NCBI GenBank assembly: GCA_014549065.1
Contig: JACDOX010000004.1
Location: 2,187,897 to 2,251,896 of the forward strand
Source: Cardinalis cardinalis
Taxonomy: Eukaryota; Chordata; Aves; Passeriformes; Cardinalidae
Direction of reading: 5' to 3'
DNA length: 64,000 nucleotides
A program made the position numbers and the translations under genes. The notes below the pieces were generated by a model that saw nothing but the letters and a program-made list of their open reading frames with translations, was not told where the DNA came from and made no database searches. This document shows positions 38,501 to 51,574 of the stretch, in pieces (the first letter of the stretch is position 1; each line of letters begins with the position of its first letter).

Positions 38501-39218
38501 GTGAGACCACCAACTAAAACAAAGCATGGCAGGGATTTTTACTATAGGACAGCATGGTCAGCCATACAGGTAAAGTAATTACTAGGAAATCCATTTAGAG
38601 ACCAAATTTCACTCTGTTCCATGCATTCCATATTAAAAAAATCAAAGCAACAATCAAAAAACCCAAAGCAACAACAAAAAAAGCGCCCACACCAGTCCAC
38701 GAAAATATTTCTGTTGTAAGGTATGCCCTTACTGGCAGCATCTGTTTTTCATTGCATAGCTGAAACTATCTTTCTAGAGTATTTCTACACTGTATAACCA
38801 ATAGACAGAGTCATTCTGTGTCTTGTTCCTCTTAAAGCAAGAGTTAAAATATATCTTTCATGTTTATCTTCCTCCGCTGTCTCATTGAGGGTTATNGGAG
38901 GAAAAGTGCAACGGTTCCAACTGGATCATTGGACCCAANACTTGACCCTCAGAGAGAAAATGTGCAGCTCTAAAGAACCAAATGTTCCTATTCACTCTTT
39001 GTTGCAGATAACAACAGCTTGCACTGTTTGTTGCAGCACATCAAATGCTCAAATATTATTAAACATGCTCAAATACTAATAATATTAATATTATTAAATG
39101 TTTTAGTTACCTTGCTCCATTTATACTATGAACAAGTGCATGGAAAGTCAGAACAGGTAGTAGGTTAGAGCTGGAGACCCGTACAGTGAAGCTACAGAAG
39201 CCAAATCAGGAAAAGGGG

Positions 39219-39245
39219 AGTGTGTGTGTGTCTCTGTGTGTGTGT
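39219..39245. repeat. (TG)n microsatellite at gap edge
   Basis: TG units with one CTC interruption run directly into an N block. On the far side the sequence restarts with GGGGG and then unique DNA, so the repeat's other end is not visible. Confidence 0.9.
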
Positions 39246-39979
39246 NNNNNNNNNNNNNNNNNNNNNNNNNNNNNNNNNNNNNNNNNNNNNNNNNNNNNNN
39301 NNNNNNNNNNNNNNNNNNNNNNNNNNNNNNNNNNNNNNNNNNNNNNNNNNNNNNNNNNNNNNNNNNNNNNNNNNNNNNNNNNNNNNNNNNNNNNNNNNNN
39401 NNNNNNNNNNNNNNNNNNNNNNNNNNNNNNNNNNNNNNNNNNNNNNNNNNNNNNNNNNNNNNNNNNNNNNNNNNNNNNNNNNNNNNNNNNNNNNNNNNNN
39501 NNNNNNNNNNNNNNNNNNNNNNNNNNNNNNNNNNNNNNNNNNNNNNNNNNNNNNNNNNNNNNNNNNNNNNNNNNNNNNNNNNNNNNNNNNNNNNNNNNNN
39601 NNNNNNNNNNNNNNNNNNNNNNNNNNNNNNNNNNNNNNNNNNNNNNNNNNNNNNNNNNNNNNNNNNNNNNNNNNNNNNNNNNNNNNNNNNNNNNNNNNNN
39701 NNNNNNNNNNNNNNNNNNNNNNNNNNNNNNNNNNNNNNNNNNNNNNNNNNNNNNNNNNNNNNNNNNNNNNNNNNNNNNNNNNNNNNNNNNNNNNNNNNNN
39801 NNNNNNNNNNNNNNNNNNNNNNNNNNNNNNNNNNNNNNNNNNNNNNNNNNNNNNNNNNNNNNNNNNNNNNNNNNNNNNNNNNNNNNNNNNNNNNNNNNNN
39901 NNNNNNNNNNNNNNNNNNNNNNNNNNNNNNNNNNNNNNNNNNNNNNNNNNNNNNNNNNNNNNNNNNNNNNNNNNNNNNN
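39246..39979. other. Assembly gap (734 N)
   Basis: A block of undetermined bases begins inside a TG repeat. Long open frames spanning it (for example 39186-40244) are artefacts of translating Ns. Content and true size are unknown. Confidence 0.95.
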
Positions 39980-41186
39980 GGGGGAATTGGAGCAAAGAGG
40001 ATATCACATTGTGTGTCACATTTCTCATTTAAGACGTTGCAGTTTTAAAGCCATAATAAATAAGGCTGAAGTTTTACAGTTTCAAGAGTTCAGTGGGCTG
40101 TGTATGTCATGTAAAGTCACTGACTGGCTCATGGTATCAAGCAAAAAAAACCTTCCAAGACACCAATTGTCTTGTGGCACCCTCCAGTTTATTTTGTGTG
40201 CATGTTTGTCTGTTTTCTTCAGAACATCCAAGGGTAACAATTAGCTGTGACATTTCTTCTCNTACTTTCTGGTTTATCTGGAGCTTTGTTAGCAAATAAC
40301 CTTCACAGAAGGAAGCCTTTAAACAGTACCTCCACAAACAAAGTCATAAGAGCAGGTTGTGCTATTTTGTGGTAGTTTTCTCAGCTTGCCTCTGTTAACA
40401 GTGAAAGATAATAACATGTTTTTGTGTAGCTACCTAAAGGGCTGTTCCCGAGGTTATGGTAATTGTTTTACTGAAGTCCACAAAAAGCATAATTGAATGT
40501 AAATGGAATAATTAGAAAATATAAATACCTGTGGTCTACGCATATGCATTTATATGCCTCACACAAAGGTAAATAAAACTTTTCAGCAAACAGGTGTCTG
40601 GCTCTGANTGTTTAATTATTCTTCTAATGATTCTTCTATATACACTGGAACACTGAGACAGAAAAAATTTAGCAAGTTTTGTCACATCTTCCTTGTCTAA
40701 AGCTCTCGGGACAATGATAGNCAAGGAAAATGGAGGGGGAGGATACAGTAAAGGAAAATGTCATGTCTGTTAAATNGTCTTTAAAATACCTAGCAGAGAG
40801 TTGGTTCTGTAAACAACATAAATGTTTAATCCAAAAACCCTTTATATCATTGTTGCCAGTTTAATTTTCAATTTACATCTTCACTAGCATAGTTTATATT
40901 TAGGTTTGCTCCAGTGTTGACAGGGTTTTCAGAGTCTATAGGATATCTTTAAAGCTCTAATGATCTCAGACACTCACAAAACTTGTATTCCCTCTTATTT
41001 CCCTGTTAAACTGCTTGTAGGTTGATTCAGTGCTGTAATTGTGATTTTTATATCAGACTCTNTAAACTCAGCTCCTCAGGCTCTTGNATTCTAAGATGCA
41101 TCCCCTTGTCAGGGACTCTCCCCCCACTCCCCAGCCTTTTTAAGAACATCAGCTAAGAAATTTCAAGTAGAATAAAAGATTGGCAA

Positions 41187-41220
41187 TGTACATAAAGGAA
41201 TTGCATGTACATAAAGGAAT
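41187..41220. repeat. Tandem duplication, 19-bp unit
   Basis: TGTACATAAAGGAAT at 41187-41201 recurs exactly at 41206-41220, with TGCA between them. This gives a 19-bp period and just under two copies. Confidence 0.85.
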
Positions 41221-43084
41221 ATTTAGGATTGTAAAATGGGTGTTTGGCTCCATCTTTAAATATGAACACAACTAATTTTTTTCCATACTTATTCAGCTTC
41301 TGTTAAGANACATTTGTCAGTGAGATGATTATGNTGATACTGTCANTTTGCTATCTTGGACAAATAAGANACCAAATCACTAAGGAAAAGATCACAACTT
41401 ATTTTACCTTTACATTCCTCAAAAAAGCAAAAAGAGCAAGTGAATGGAGGAACACAAGACTTCCGTGTGCTGATTAGAGTAGAAAAACCTCCCTATATAA
41501 AGAGTGAGATAATTCTCACCAGTCTGGAAGGAGGGCAAGATTATGGCCAGTCATCCATGTGTTCATGGAATACATCCACTTCTATGCAGTGTTTATTCTG
41601 GAAGGTTAAAAAACAACATAAGGNGAATTTATGTTTCCTTTATTTTCTTTTTTATTTTTTCTATATTCTTATATATTTGGGAGTTAAATTTCATACTGTT
41701 AAAAATTATGAAAAAATTATGGAAAAATTATTTTCATATTGTAAAAAAATTTTCTTCACTGAAATTTTGCCACAGTTACCATCTCACTGCCGTGCGATGC
41801 AGCATCATTCCCACGAAAGGTATCTGTTCTNCAACTTCAGTGGCACAATTTCATTAGCCTGTTCCTGTCTGGTTGGNATCTTCACAGAAGAAAACTGTCT
41901 TCTCAGAACAAGAATTATAAACAAAATTATCAACCCCTTCTTTTTAAAAGGAATATGCTAGAAACATTTCAGAGATCTAAAAAAGTCAATGACAAGGTAA
42001 ACCTTGAATGATTTGTGCTCACAAAATGTCAAGAGTATAATGCAAAATATTGTCTTCATTTGCAGCTACACAAATCTCTCTCTATATTAATTATGTTGTT
42101 AAATACTAAAAAAAATAAAAGAAGTGTTTGGTCTTAAGGCTCATCCTCAGGATTTTCCACATTTCAAGCAACAGATGGTCAAAAATGGGGTTGAGAATAT
42201 TTGAATAAATGACACATTGAAAAGGACCTTCCTAATCTTTATTGTTTTGCATTTGGGGAATGAATGTTTAGAATAAGTTTTTAAGTGCTGTTCATATCAT
42301 TCAAGTCAGAGCTTCAATGCTTTTAGCATGTTTTCCTGTGGTAATTCTCTCACAAAGAGCAGTGCTATCCACTGCAATCCAGGTAAAACCAGAACTCCCC
42401 ATGTTGCAATCCTGTGTCCAACATCATCTTCCTCTGCTGTTTGAGATCATCACTTCAATATGCATCTAAAAGGTTCTTCAGGACCACTGATTAGGAGGAT
42501 CACATATTCAGCATCTGAAGGCCTTTTAAGACAACCTGTAATACCGGTTCCTACCTTGCTGAGCAAAATTAAAATGTAAAGCTGCACCTAATGTATAAGC
42601 TAGACTTCTCTAAAAATACCAGATGCAGTTCAGTGCTTTGATTGCCTCACAATAAAATGGGCAGAGTTTTAGAGTAAGTAGGAAATAGCATGAAGCCAGC
42701 CTTATTCACTAATGAGCCTTTGATCATGTAATAACCCCTCCTGCAGGAAATCCCCTGATAGCCTGTTTTCTCACTTATTACCTTCCCCAGACAATACTTA
42801 CACAGAATGGAGCTAACAGAAGACAAAGACAGATTATTAGACACTGATTCTAGTTTTCATTTTCTGCCTCCCTCTCTGCACAGCAGCTACACAAATCTCT
42901 CTTCACAGTCCAAAATAAATGTTCCGTGAATGTAATGTTCTTCACAGTAGAGGAAGCACAAGCAGCCCAGGCTAAAGAGGAAAAGCTAAAATGACACAAT
43001 ACAGCTTGCAAATAAACATCAATACAGACAGACTGATACACCATAGAGAATTATACTGTTCTCCCATGCTAAATAACTTTCTTA

Positions 43085-43206
43085 AAGAAAACCAAACAAA
43101 AACAAATGAATAAACAAACAGCAACAACAACAAAAAAGATAGAAAGCAAAGGAAAAGAAAAAGGAAGTTATAAAATAAAACCATAATAAAATAAGAAAGA
43201 TGAAAA
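43085..43206. repeat. A-rich low-complexity tract
   Basis: The plus strand is dominated by A with AAC, AAAC and AAAG units. The minus-strand frames crossing it are Phe/Leu/Cys-rich by-products. Confidence 0.8.
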
Positions 43207-46200
43207 GAAACCTTGGGGGGAAGGACTCAAGATTGGTTTCCATTTTATGGTGAAAATCAGTGTGAGCTAAATCAACATCAGGAATTTTGAAGGGGAAAAG
43301 TACATGGTTGATCATACCATCAGGCAGATTTGGGTGAACACAATTTTGGTCAGTGTCTGACATATTTGTAATGTAAGCAGATTTGGTTTATCTTATTATG
43401 TGTTTTGCTGAGATTTGTCCTCATTATTATTATTGGTTTCATTATTTCTGTACACAGAAATTTAACTACATTAACAGAGTATCACTCCCACTTNCTCATA
43501 AAGACAGCTGCAAAATGATTTTTCCTTTATGTTTCTGTTGCAGAAGTCATCGCCATTTTGTCTCCTTTTTCATGGAAATGAGATAATATTATTTCTTTCT
43601 GTCTGGAAATTGAAATAATATTATGTGGTTTAGTATTGTTATGCATTAACTCATATATAGCTTCTGAAAAGCTAANGCTATCCATGTTAGCATCCAGAGC
43701 TAATTTTCAAGCTGGGAGAATAACAGTAGACAAAACAATTTAAACCCAAGAGAGGCATCTGGTCTGTACTGAAGAAAAATAAATAATGCTTCTTTTCTGT
43801 CCCAGAGAGTGTCTGAATATCAGAATCTGAAGATACCAAAAAAAGAATAAATATGGATATGGAATAAAAGTAAGCTTTCCACAACTCATAGTTCTCTCCT
43901 AACATGATAAAGTAAGAAAAGTAAATACCAGGGTAAAAGAGAGATAAAATCACAACAACAAAAAGTAAAACAAGATCTGAAAGAAATGCACCTCCAAGTC
44001 ATTTAGCAACACACTTTTCTGGGACTTTATATTCTTCTTTCTTCTCTCAATGAATGTTCCTTATCTGTACTTGTAGATAAACATATTTCACTATGCAAAA
44101 TATGAATTAAGTCAGTGATAAATAAACACTGCTTTGGAAAAAAGCATTANGTTTGAGATGTTTCAGAGAAGGAAAATTCTAATTCAAAACATTCCAAAGT
44201 GGTGATGCTTTTCTGTCTCAAAATCAGGTATGGTGGTTTTCTCTAGTCTATGCTGCAGTCTTAGTTCACTTGCAGTGCTCCAGNTGCAAATAAGTCAGAG
44301 GGAAAGCTGAGTCCTCACACTAAATGGAGCTGGAAACTAGAACTTTGTTGGCTTGAGCACCATCCAGACAGGGTCCTGGGTCCTTGCTAGCAGAGATGCT
44401 GGGAGTCACACCTGCTGCAGAACCCCCTTTACCAAAAAACAGCTAAAATCCATGAGGGTTGGCAGCATCCAAGCTGAATAGGCACCTCAGATGGTTATGA
44501 TTGCCTGCAGCTAGTTTTGTAAAGGTCCTTCTTATCATATGGTCAAAATACAAAAATAAATAAATAATGATGGCTCAAAGAAGCTAAAAAACTAGAAAAT
44601 GGAGAGAGAAAGGAAAGAAAAGAAAAGAATCTATCCTTTTGGCAGCAGCCTGGATTTATGCTGCATTTAAATGGTCATTAGACTGAAGACAGGGACCTTC
44701 ATCTAATTTTAGGCAATTCTCTCTTCATTCTGTCATTTATGCCATTCTGTAAATTGGAAAGCAATACTCTTTGAGTTCCTTATGAGGATGTAAATATTAA
44801 TGTCTATTAGGAAATAAAATGCTGCAATAAAGATCCCTACTGGAAATATGTACTAAATAGATTTATTAGAGGCGAAATTAAACTCAAAATTTTGTTTACA
44901 GTCATTGAGGAACACAAAGAAATTATCTGCATATCCAACAGATGGGGATATAAATATATAAGTAAATTTAACCACAAGCTGTTTGAACAGTCTCCAGGAT
45001 GAAAAAAAAAAGGACATTGGATACAGCTTTGAGAAATTTTTAAAACACCCTTAATTTTAAGCAATTATTTCAGAATTATAACAAAAATTATCTATAATTT
45101 AGTTATCTGAAAATCTTTACAGAAACTGACATACTGCTAAGATTTCATAATTAAGCTAGCAGACAAAAATGTAGTCAATTGTAACTATGAATCATATAGA
45201 TTATTGAAAAGAAATTTAGAGCATTAAATGATGAAATCTCTTATCAGTCATTTGCTGGTTATCTGTCTGATTTAAAGAGAGCCTGATACAAGTTTAGAAA
45301 TAGGATTCAAGATTACTAATGAGAAGCAAAAAAAAAGTTTCACTCAAAAGTAGGCAATCTATCTGCTTTTTTATACACAGTGTTTTAAAGGATGTCTTCA
45401 TGCTGACTCTTCAATGGATTAATTAACGTTTTCATTTTCATGCCATATTTAAAATTTTAAGATTCATTACCTAATGTGTTTCAAAATAAATTACTTAGGC
45501 TGCATTTGCTTGTTCTATCTATCTTGACGAAACCATTTGTCACCTTAAAAAAAGGCAGCAAAATTGTAACATTGATGTGACTAAGAGGCCAAGAAATTAT
45601 TCTTCATGTATCATTCAGTGCATCAATATATGGAGTTCATGAAAAAACCACCACATCTCATATAGGCAAGCCTTGAGGAACACTGGCAAGTGTGGGCTAA
45701 TACATATCAATTCCCATATTTTACCAGTCCAAAATATTCTGCAAAAATTCCCATTTGTTTCACTTGTGCTGGGCAGGGTGTTAGGTAAGTGGCATGATTA
45801 TAGCATACTCATTTTCATAATGAGTTTCTGTGAAAATGGCTGATAATGGACAGCATNCATATTAAAAACTAATCTGTACCATCAATGGGGTAAAAATCAC
45901 TGGGCTCAGGATCAACTATTTAGTTCTCATAGCCTCTTCTTTAAAAGTGGGATAAATAAACTTGGAAAAATTCAAAGTTCTGCTGAATTTAGAACATTCA
46001 AGAAAAGTTCATACTGTTTGCTTTTTAGTGNCAAAATGTCAGTATTAATTATAATGCATTGAGAGCTTGACAGCCTAACAAATAGATGAAAAATTGGATC
46101 ATTCAATTCCACTCTAGAACGAGACTCCTTGTAGTTCATGTAGTATGTACGAACCCATGAGTAGCTTGTTACAAAGGCCATACTTCATTGTCTCTTCCAT

Positions 46201-48074
46201 TTAAAATATAATGGCTCCTTGCAGTGTTTTTGTCAAAGTCACTGTTTAAGAAAAGTTATTTGATTTATAAAGCTGGTTTTTAGAAGCTTCCAGAGAAATC
46301 CTAGTAGGCCCATAGGCTAAGTGTGTAGACAAGCCGAAGTCCTAGAATTTCCATAGCCTTATCTCACTAATTTTGTTCCAGAGTTAGAAAAAGACATGAG
46401 ATATATTGTTGATGTGCAGCATGGTGGAACTTGGTCTTATTAAGACAATGCTAGTAGTATAAATTTTTTCATTATAGATAGTCCAAACACATTAAGAAGA
46501 GTTGAATAACTTGTTTCCTGGAAGTGGATCCTTAGCGCAGGTTAATGTGACTTCATCACATAAAAATCTTGAACCAGGATATCTTGGAGGCAAGATGGAT
46601 ACCAGTCTGAGAAACAATATTTTTCGTTCTTTTGCTGTAACATAATATTTGTATTTTGAGAGAATTCTCTTTTTTCTTTTTCTTCTCACTTTACATAAAT
46701 GCAAAGCAAAACAACCAAACAAATCCAGTTACCAGGATTAAAACTAAAAGGTAGAAAAAATTTAATGAGATTACAAGAAAAAATGTACTTGTTATCATGA
46801 AATTCAGTCTGCTAATACAACCTCTCACAGGTTCTCAAGTAGAATCTGAGTTGGTTCACAGTTTTGTAGAAGCTAAAAAAGATCTCTAGCTTCATAGACA
46901 ATCTCGGGAACATAATGTTAGACTAGTTATTACTATAATGTGAACCTATGTAAAAATGGAATAAAGAAAAGGGAAAAGAAAGTACATCTAGCAACTGGAA
47001 TACCTATCACCTAGAAAGAAAGCTTTGAGATGAAATGCGGACAACTGACAGTATCAATAGCCTGGTTATAATTTTGTTCCTTTGATTTTAAGGGCCATAT
47101 TTTGTCTCCCTCAGGCTAGATTCTAGCCATAGATCATCTGTCTGGTAGAACTCTGTACTGACCATAAAATATATAAAGAGAGGCAAGAGTCCAGAGCAAG
47201 TAATTAGTGGTAGATTTAAGTTAAGAATAAAAGCTAAATTGAAAAAACCTGAAAAACTTTACAAATAGAGGTAAATATTAGGCAGTACTGCAGACATGCT
47301 TCTTTTTTCTAAATCTGNAGGACTGATTCAGACAGTGGTAGTGATATCTTATGGAAATTTGAGAGCAATATATGTGCTTCTGCAGTTGCCAAGTTGAGAT
47401 GAGTCTGTGATTGAAAATCTTGTTATCTGAAAACTTACTAAATCTTATTATAGTATTCTGGTCTAGAAATAACTCCTGAGTTTTTCATAAACCTTGAACA
47501 CAAGTAAGTTCTGCTTTTTAGAGCTTGTTTCTTTCTTTCTTTTCTGTTTGTTTCTTCTTTTCTTCATTAGGCAACATTGCTTCAAAACTTTCAGAGAAAA
47601 AGATGAAAACACGTCAATTAATAAGCTATGATGAAAATATCTCTTCATTTTGAAGCAACTGAACTGCCTGTTTCAAAACAGAAGAACAAACACTGCTTTC
47701 AGTCACCTTTCTGCTCACTCTAAGATAGCGAATGCTGTTCATCACATATGCAGAGATGATACTTTTTACAGCTAATCTGACAACTCACTAAAAATTGAAG
47801 TACAGTTGGAGAGATATATAGTCATGGTTCTCTTCATAATGCTCAGAAATATTAAGAAAAAAAATAATATTCAGAAAATAGCAATAAATCTGCAAAAACC
47901 CCTTNTTTTAAATTATTTTTTAAACAAATACAACTTTTTAAATATTACTTAATAAGACTTCCAAGAGAATGAAGATGAAACANTACAGCAAATGAAGATT
48001 AAAGGACATTTATAGCCTGATGTCTACTACAAAATTTGTCTTGCATATTGCAAATTTGTAGATTTTGTCTTCAG

Positions 48075-50195
48075 ACTACTGGAAGAAGCTTTATGTTCCC
48101 AAAGTCNTCAAGTTCTCATGGGGACTTGAAGAAGCACGGTATCTGCTGAAGAGACAACAAACCAAAGGAAAGTCAGCCCAGGAGATTTCTAGAGCGATTT
48201 GATGAAAATTTTCTGACAGGAGTGTTGGAGGAAACAAGAGAGGCTTTTTCTGCTTGATCTCATGCTTAGAAACATGGAAGAATCAGTGTAAGGGACATTA
48301 TTGGCTGCAGGTGATCAATTTTAGGATTCTGAGGGAAGAGGATCAAGACAAAACGCTGGATCATAATCCTGGATTTCGTGAAAATAGAATTTGATCTTTG
48401 GCATTCCAAGATCTGCTTGTAAGAATCCCAAGAAAGACAGTCTTGGAATGCNGTCATGGAACGTAATCATGGAATGCAGTCACAGTTCTACAAACGCCAA
48501 AACCCGCCTGGACTGAGTCCAGCAAGCAATCCAATCCTTCCTTGTAAAAAGAAACAAGAGTGGTTTCTACAGATATATCAGCAGAAGAGAAGAAAACTAG
48601 GGTTGTAGGAGGTGGGGTTGAGAACTGCTGACAAAGGATGTGGAGAAGGCCAAGTACTCAATATCTTCTTCAATTTGGGTCTTTCTGGGTAAGCCCTCAG
48701 AAAAGGTTTCTGAGACCTGTGGGAAAGTCTGGAGAAAAGAAGACTTACATTTGGTGGAGAAGGATCATGCTAGGGAACATTTAAACAATCTGGANTTATG
48801 TAAGTTGATGACACTTAATATGATGCACTTGTAAAATAGGGGAGACCTGACTGATGTCATTGTGAGGTCATTCTTGATAATATTTGAAAACTTGTGCTGG
48901 CTGGCAAAGATGCCTGAGGTTTGGAAGAAAGCAAATATCACTCCTCCCTTCATAAAGGGCAATAAGGAGGAGGNGGAAAACTACAGGTTTGTCAGCCTCG
49001 CCTCCACGTCTGTGAAGATGATGGAGAAAATCCTTCTGGAAATTTTTTCCAAGTATTGAGGTCAAGAAAGTACCTTGCATTAGTCAGCATGTATCTGCAA
49101 AAGGAATATCATATTTGGCCAACATAATAGCCTTCTATAATGAGAAGACTACCTTGAAGGAAGAGGGAAGAACAGTGAATTTTATTTATTTTTACTTTAG
49201 CAAGGCTCTCAGCCTAATCCCCCATAACAACCTCCCAGACTGGCTTGAAAGCAGTTAAAATGATTTTAATTGAAGTTGAAATCAGTCAAAAGGATTTTAA
49301 TCAGCNCCAGCAAGTCCAACTGCAGGCCAGTAACTAGAGATGCATCCAAAAGTTCTCATATCATTGAGTAATTTCATTAATTATGTGTATGATAGAACAG
49401 TGTGCAAATCTGAACATTGCATAAAGGACGAGTTTCAATAAAGTAGAAATTTGTGCTGGCTTTCAGAAGGACTTCAACAGACTGGAGAGATTGGCCAACA
49501 GGAAGGACATGAAGCTCAAGAAAGGGAAATGACAAGTCCTGCACCTGGGGAAGAATAGGTCCACGTCCCAGTCCAGGCTGAGAGCAAACCAAGTAGAAAG
49601 CAGTTTTGCAGAGAAGGGCATGGGGGTTCTGGTGGACTGCAAACTGAACTTGAGCCAGCAGTGTGGCCTTTCAGCTAAGAAAAGCAACTTAGCCTTGATT
49701 GCATTAGGAAAAGCACTGCCAACAGGTCAGGAATCTTTCCCCTTCTGGTGAAGCACATCTAGAGTGCTGGGCACAGTTCTAGTCTCCCCAGTATGAGAGA
49801 GACCAAGACTCAATAGAATATAGTCCCTAGTTAATGGCCACAAAGATGATTAAGGGATTGAGCATCTGTCACATGGGGAGAGGCTGAGACACCTGGGACC
49901 ACTCAGATGGAGAAGAGAAAGCTTAGCAGAATCTGACAGGGGAAAATAGACCTAGACTCCCAGTGGCAGCCAGTGAGGGGATAAGAGGCTTTGTATACAA
50001 GCTAAAATGCAATATACTACCTTTAAATATGAGCAGAAAGAGTATTCCTCACTGTAAGCATAATTGTACACTGGAAACAGGGGAGCTAGGGAGTCTCCAT
50101 CCCTGGANAAACTTCTCTAGTTGCTTCTTTTTTGTACAAGGGCATTGTACTCAAGAGTCTCCAGAAAGCCCTTCCACCTGAAGAAGGCCTTAGAC
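48075..50195 (+). mobile_element. Long decayed CR1 LINE, endonuclease to 3' region, sense
   Basis: About 2.1 kb of CR1 ORF2 is traceable in order. The endonuclease C-terminus comes first (GGAGATTTCTAGAGCG near 48181; the equivalent of the Ser-Asp-His motif near 48299-48315). A connector with GGATGTGGAGAAGGC (about 48636-48650) follows. The start of the reverse transcriptase reads MPEVWKKANITPPFIKG (about 48910-48960) and ENYRFVSLAS (about 48977-49006). The thumb/C-terminal part begins near 49440 with TGGGGGTTCTGGTGGACTGC at 49621-49640. The palm segment carrying the expected catalytic Asp-Asp (about 49240-49430) is not recognisable, which suggests an internal deletion or replacement. Stops and frameshifts are many. 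The extreme 3' tail is missing. Confidence 0.87.
48444..48482. repeat. 13-bp tandem triplication inside CR1
   Basis: Three consecutive 13-mers, TGGAATGCNGTCA, TGGAACGTAATCA and TGGAATGCAGTCA, occupy 48444-48456, 48457-48469 and 48470-48482. The outer two are identical apart from the ambiguous base; the middle one differs at several positions. It looks like a local expansion after CR1 insertion. Confidence 0.85.
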
Positions 50196-51574
50196 TCAGC
50201 AATTCAAAACCTCAATGATTTTGTGACATGATTCTTTTATGATAAGCCCACAGGCCAGTTGTACTTATGCCAAATTAGCATTTGTAAGGTAGATGTTAAT
50301 GCATAAAATTGCTTAGCAGGTATACATATCAGAAATTTCTGTTGATTTACCTGAGCCCAAATGGCCCAGCCAGTTAGTGTGGTTACAGTATAAAGAGAAT
50401 AATAATGGTTACCACTGTGTTGGGCTGCTTTTCATTCCCTGGGCAAAACAGCCGGCAGTCTACTTATGGGTAAATGTCNTAAGACAATCTTTGGCATAAA
50501 CCCGTAATAAGCAGAACTTGTACCTTCAAAACCAAATCACTACAGATTTGGTCCGTGGTGGTCAGTGTTGCCCAAGGAATGCTAACTACAGATCCTTTAC
50601 CAAATTTCAATGTTTTCATGCAAATTTTTCGGGTAAGTTTAATGTAACATATCCTATTTCCACCGAGCAAAACTCCTACAGTCATGCGAAAGAGGAAGCT
50701 CTAAGATTTTTTATTTTTTAACTTATGACTCAATTTCCTAAGTATCTGGAAAAACAATACATTGTGTGATCAGGAAAGAAAGGCAGGTAGTCTTTCGGCT
50801 CTGAGAATTCATGAAAGACAGATCCATGTAGAATTGTCAGTATAGACTTCAACATTCAGAAGAGCTAAGTTCAATGATACAGAATGTTACTCCTTGAAGA
50901 AGAAAAAGGTAAAAGGGAAAGCTGATATATTTGTCCTCAAGACTGTATGGGTTGTTTCCTTTCATTTATATTTCATTTTTCTTGAATTCCCAGTTTTTCA
51001 TTCCACCAGTCATAGAAAGATAGCGTTCTTGAATAGAAGCAAGAGGAAGTATTTCTTTAATTTGTTTAGAAATATATTTTGTAGAAATTTTCTAATTACA
51101 TCCATAAAATTATTAGCAAAGCAGGATTGCTATAGATTTCAGCAATGAGAGGCTTGTTGACTAAATGGGTTGAAATGATGAAGGAAGGAAAGGTTCCTGG
51201 TGTGCAGCTTAACCAATCTCTTAATCATAACTTTTCCAAACTTTAACCAATCAAAATTCTCATTCCAAAGCTCATCCTGTATATCGGTGTTAACCTACTT
51301 ATTTTTTAAAAAAATTTCTAACATAGCTGATTAAATATTTAAACCATTATAGAAGGTATGTGAACATGACATTCTCTTCCTATACCTGACCATGTAGGGA
51401 AAATTCCAGTAAGATGAGTCAGTGTGATAGCCCCTTTGGGTTGGTTTTATTATTTTTATTTTTTGATTATTCTACTGCTGGAGTGATTAGGATTTCAGGC
51501 AATGAGCTAAAACAATATATTACTAGACTGGCAGTTAATCAGATCACTATCACTTCAAACATCATTTAAGAAGA
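50196..51574. other. Noncoding sequence, no gene seen
   Basis: Sequence between the CR1 3' truncation and the ancient repeat. Small frames (for example 50518-50721 plus, 50894-51148 plus) have no domain. The patch at 50340-50700 is less AT-rich than its surroundings but has no identified source. Confidence 0.6.

Larger units (their letters stand above)
30239..39218. other. Noncoding AT-rich sequence, no gene seen
   Basis: No supported gene. T-rich tracts occur at 31557-31617 and 32460-32551, an A-rich tract at about 38633-38690, and a compound microsatellite at 33979-34060. A faint 5S-like word lies near 31351-31372. The minus-strand frame 33540-33875 (111 codons) has four ambiguous codons and no domain. 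A slightly GC-richer patch at 38230-38520 is unexplained. Confidence 0.62.
39980..48074. other. Noncoding AT-rich sequence, no gene seen
   Basis: No supported gene. Contents noted are a 19-bp tandem pair (41187-41220), an A-rich tract (43085-43206) and an AT-rich inverted repeat (43583-43594 with 43613-43624). The frame 41440-41961 (plus, 173 codons) is the longest not spanning a gap. It contains ambiguous codons, a Phe/Tyr/Ile-rich central run translated from T-rich DNA, and no domain, so it was not called. Confidence 0.6.

Noticed and set aside
39186..40244. Very long open frames on both strands
   Set aside because: Almost all of the length is translated Ns from the 734-base gap, flanked by TG repeat.
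41440..41961. Open frame of 173 codons on the plus strand, longest not spanning a gap
   Set aside because: It contains ambiguous codons, a Phe/Tyr/Ile-rich middle from T-rich DNA, an overlapping alternative frame (41543-41857) of similar quality, and no domain or initiation context.
43583..43624. 12-bp inverted repeat (ATAATATTATTT / AAATAATATTAT)
   Set aside because: Composed only of A and T in an AT-rich background, so a chance match is likely.
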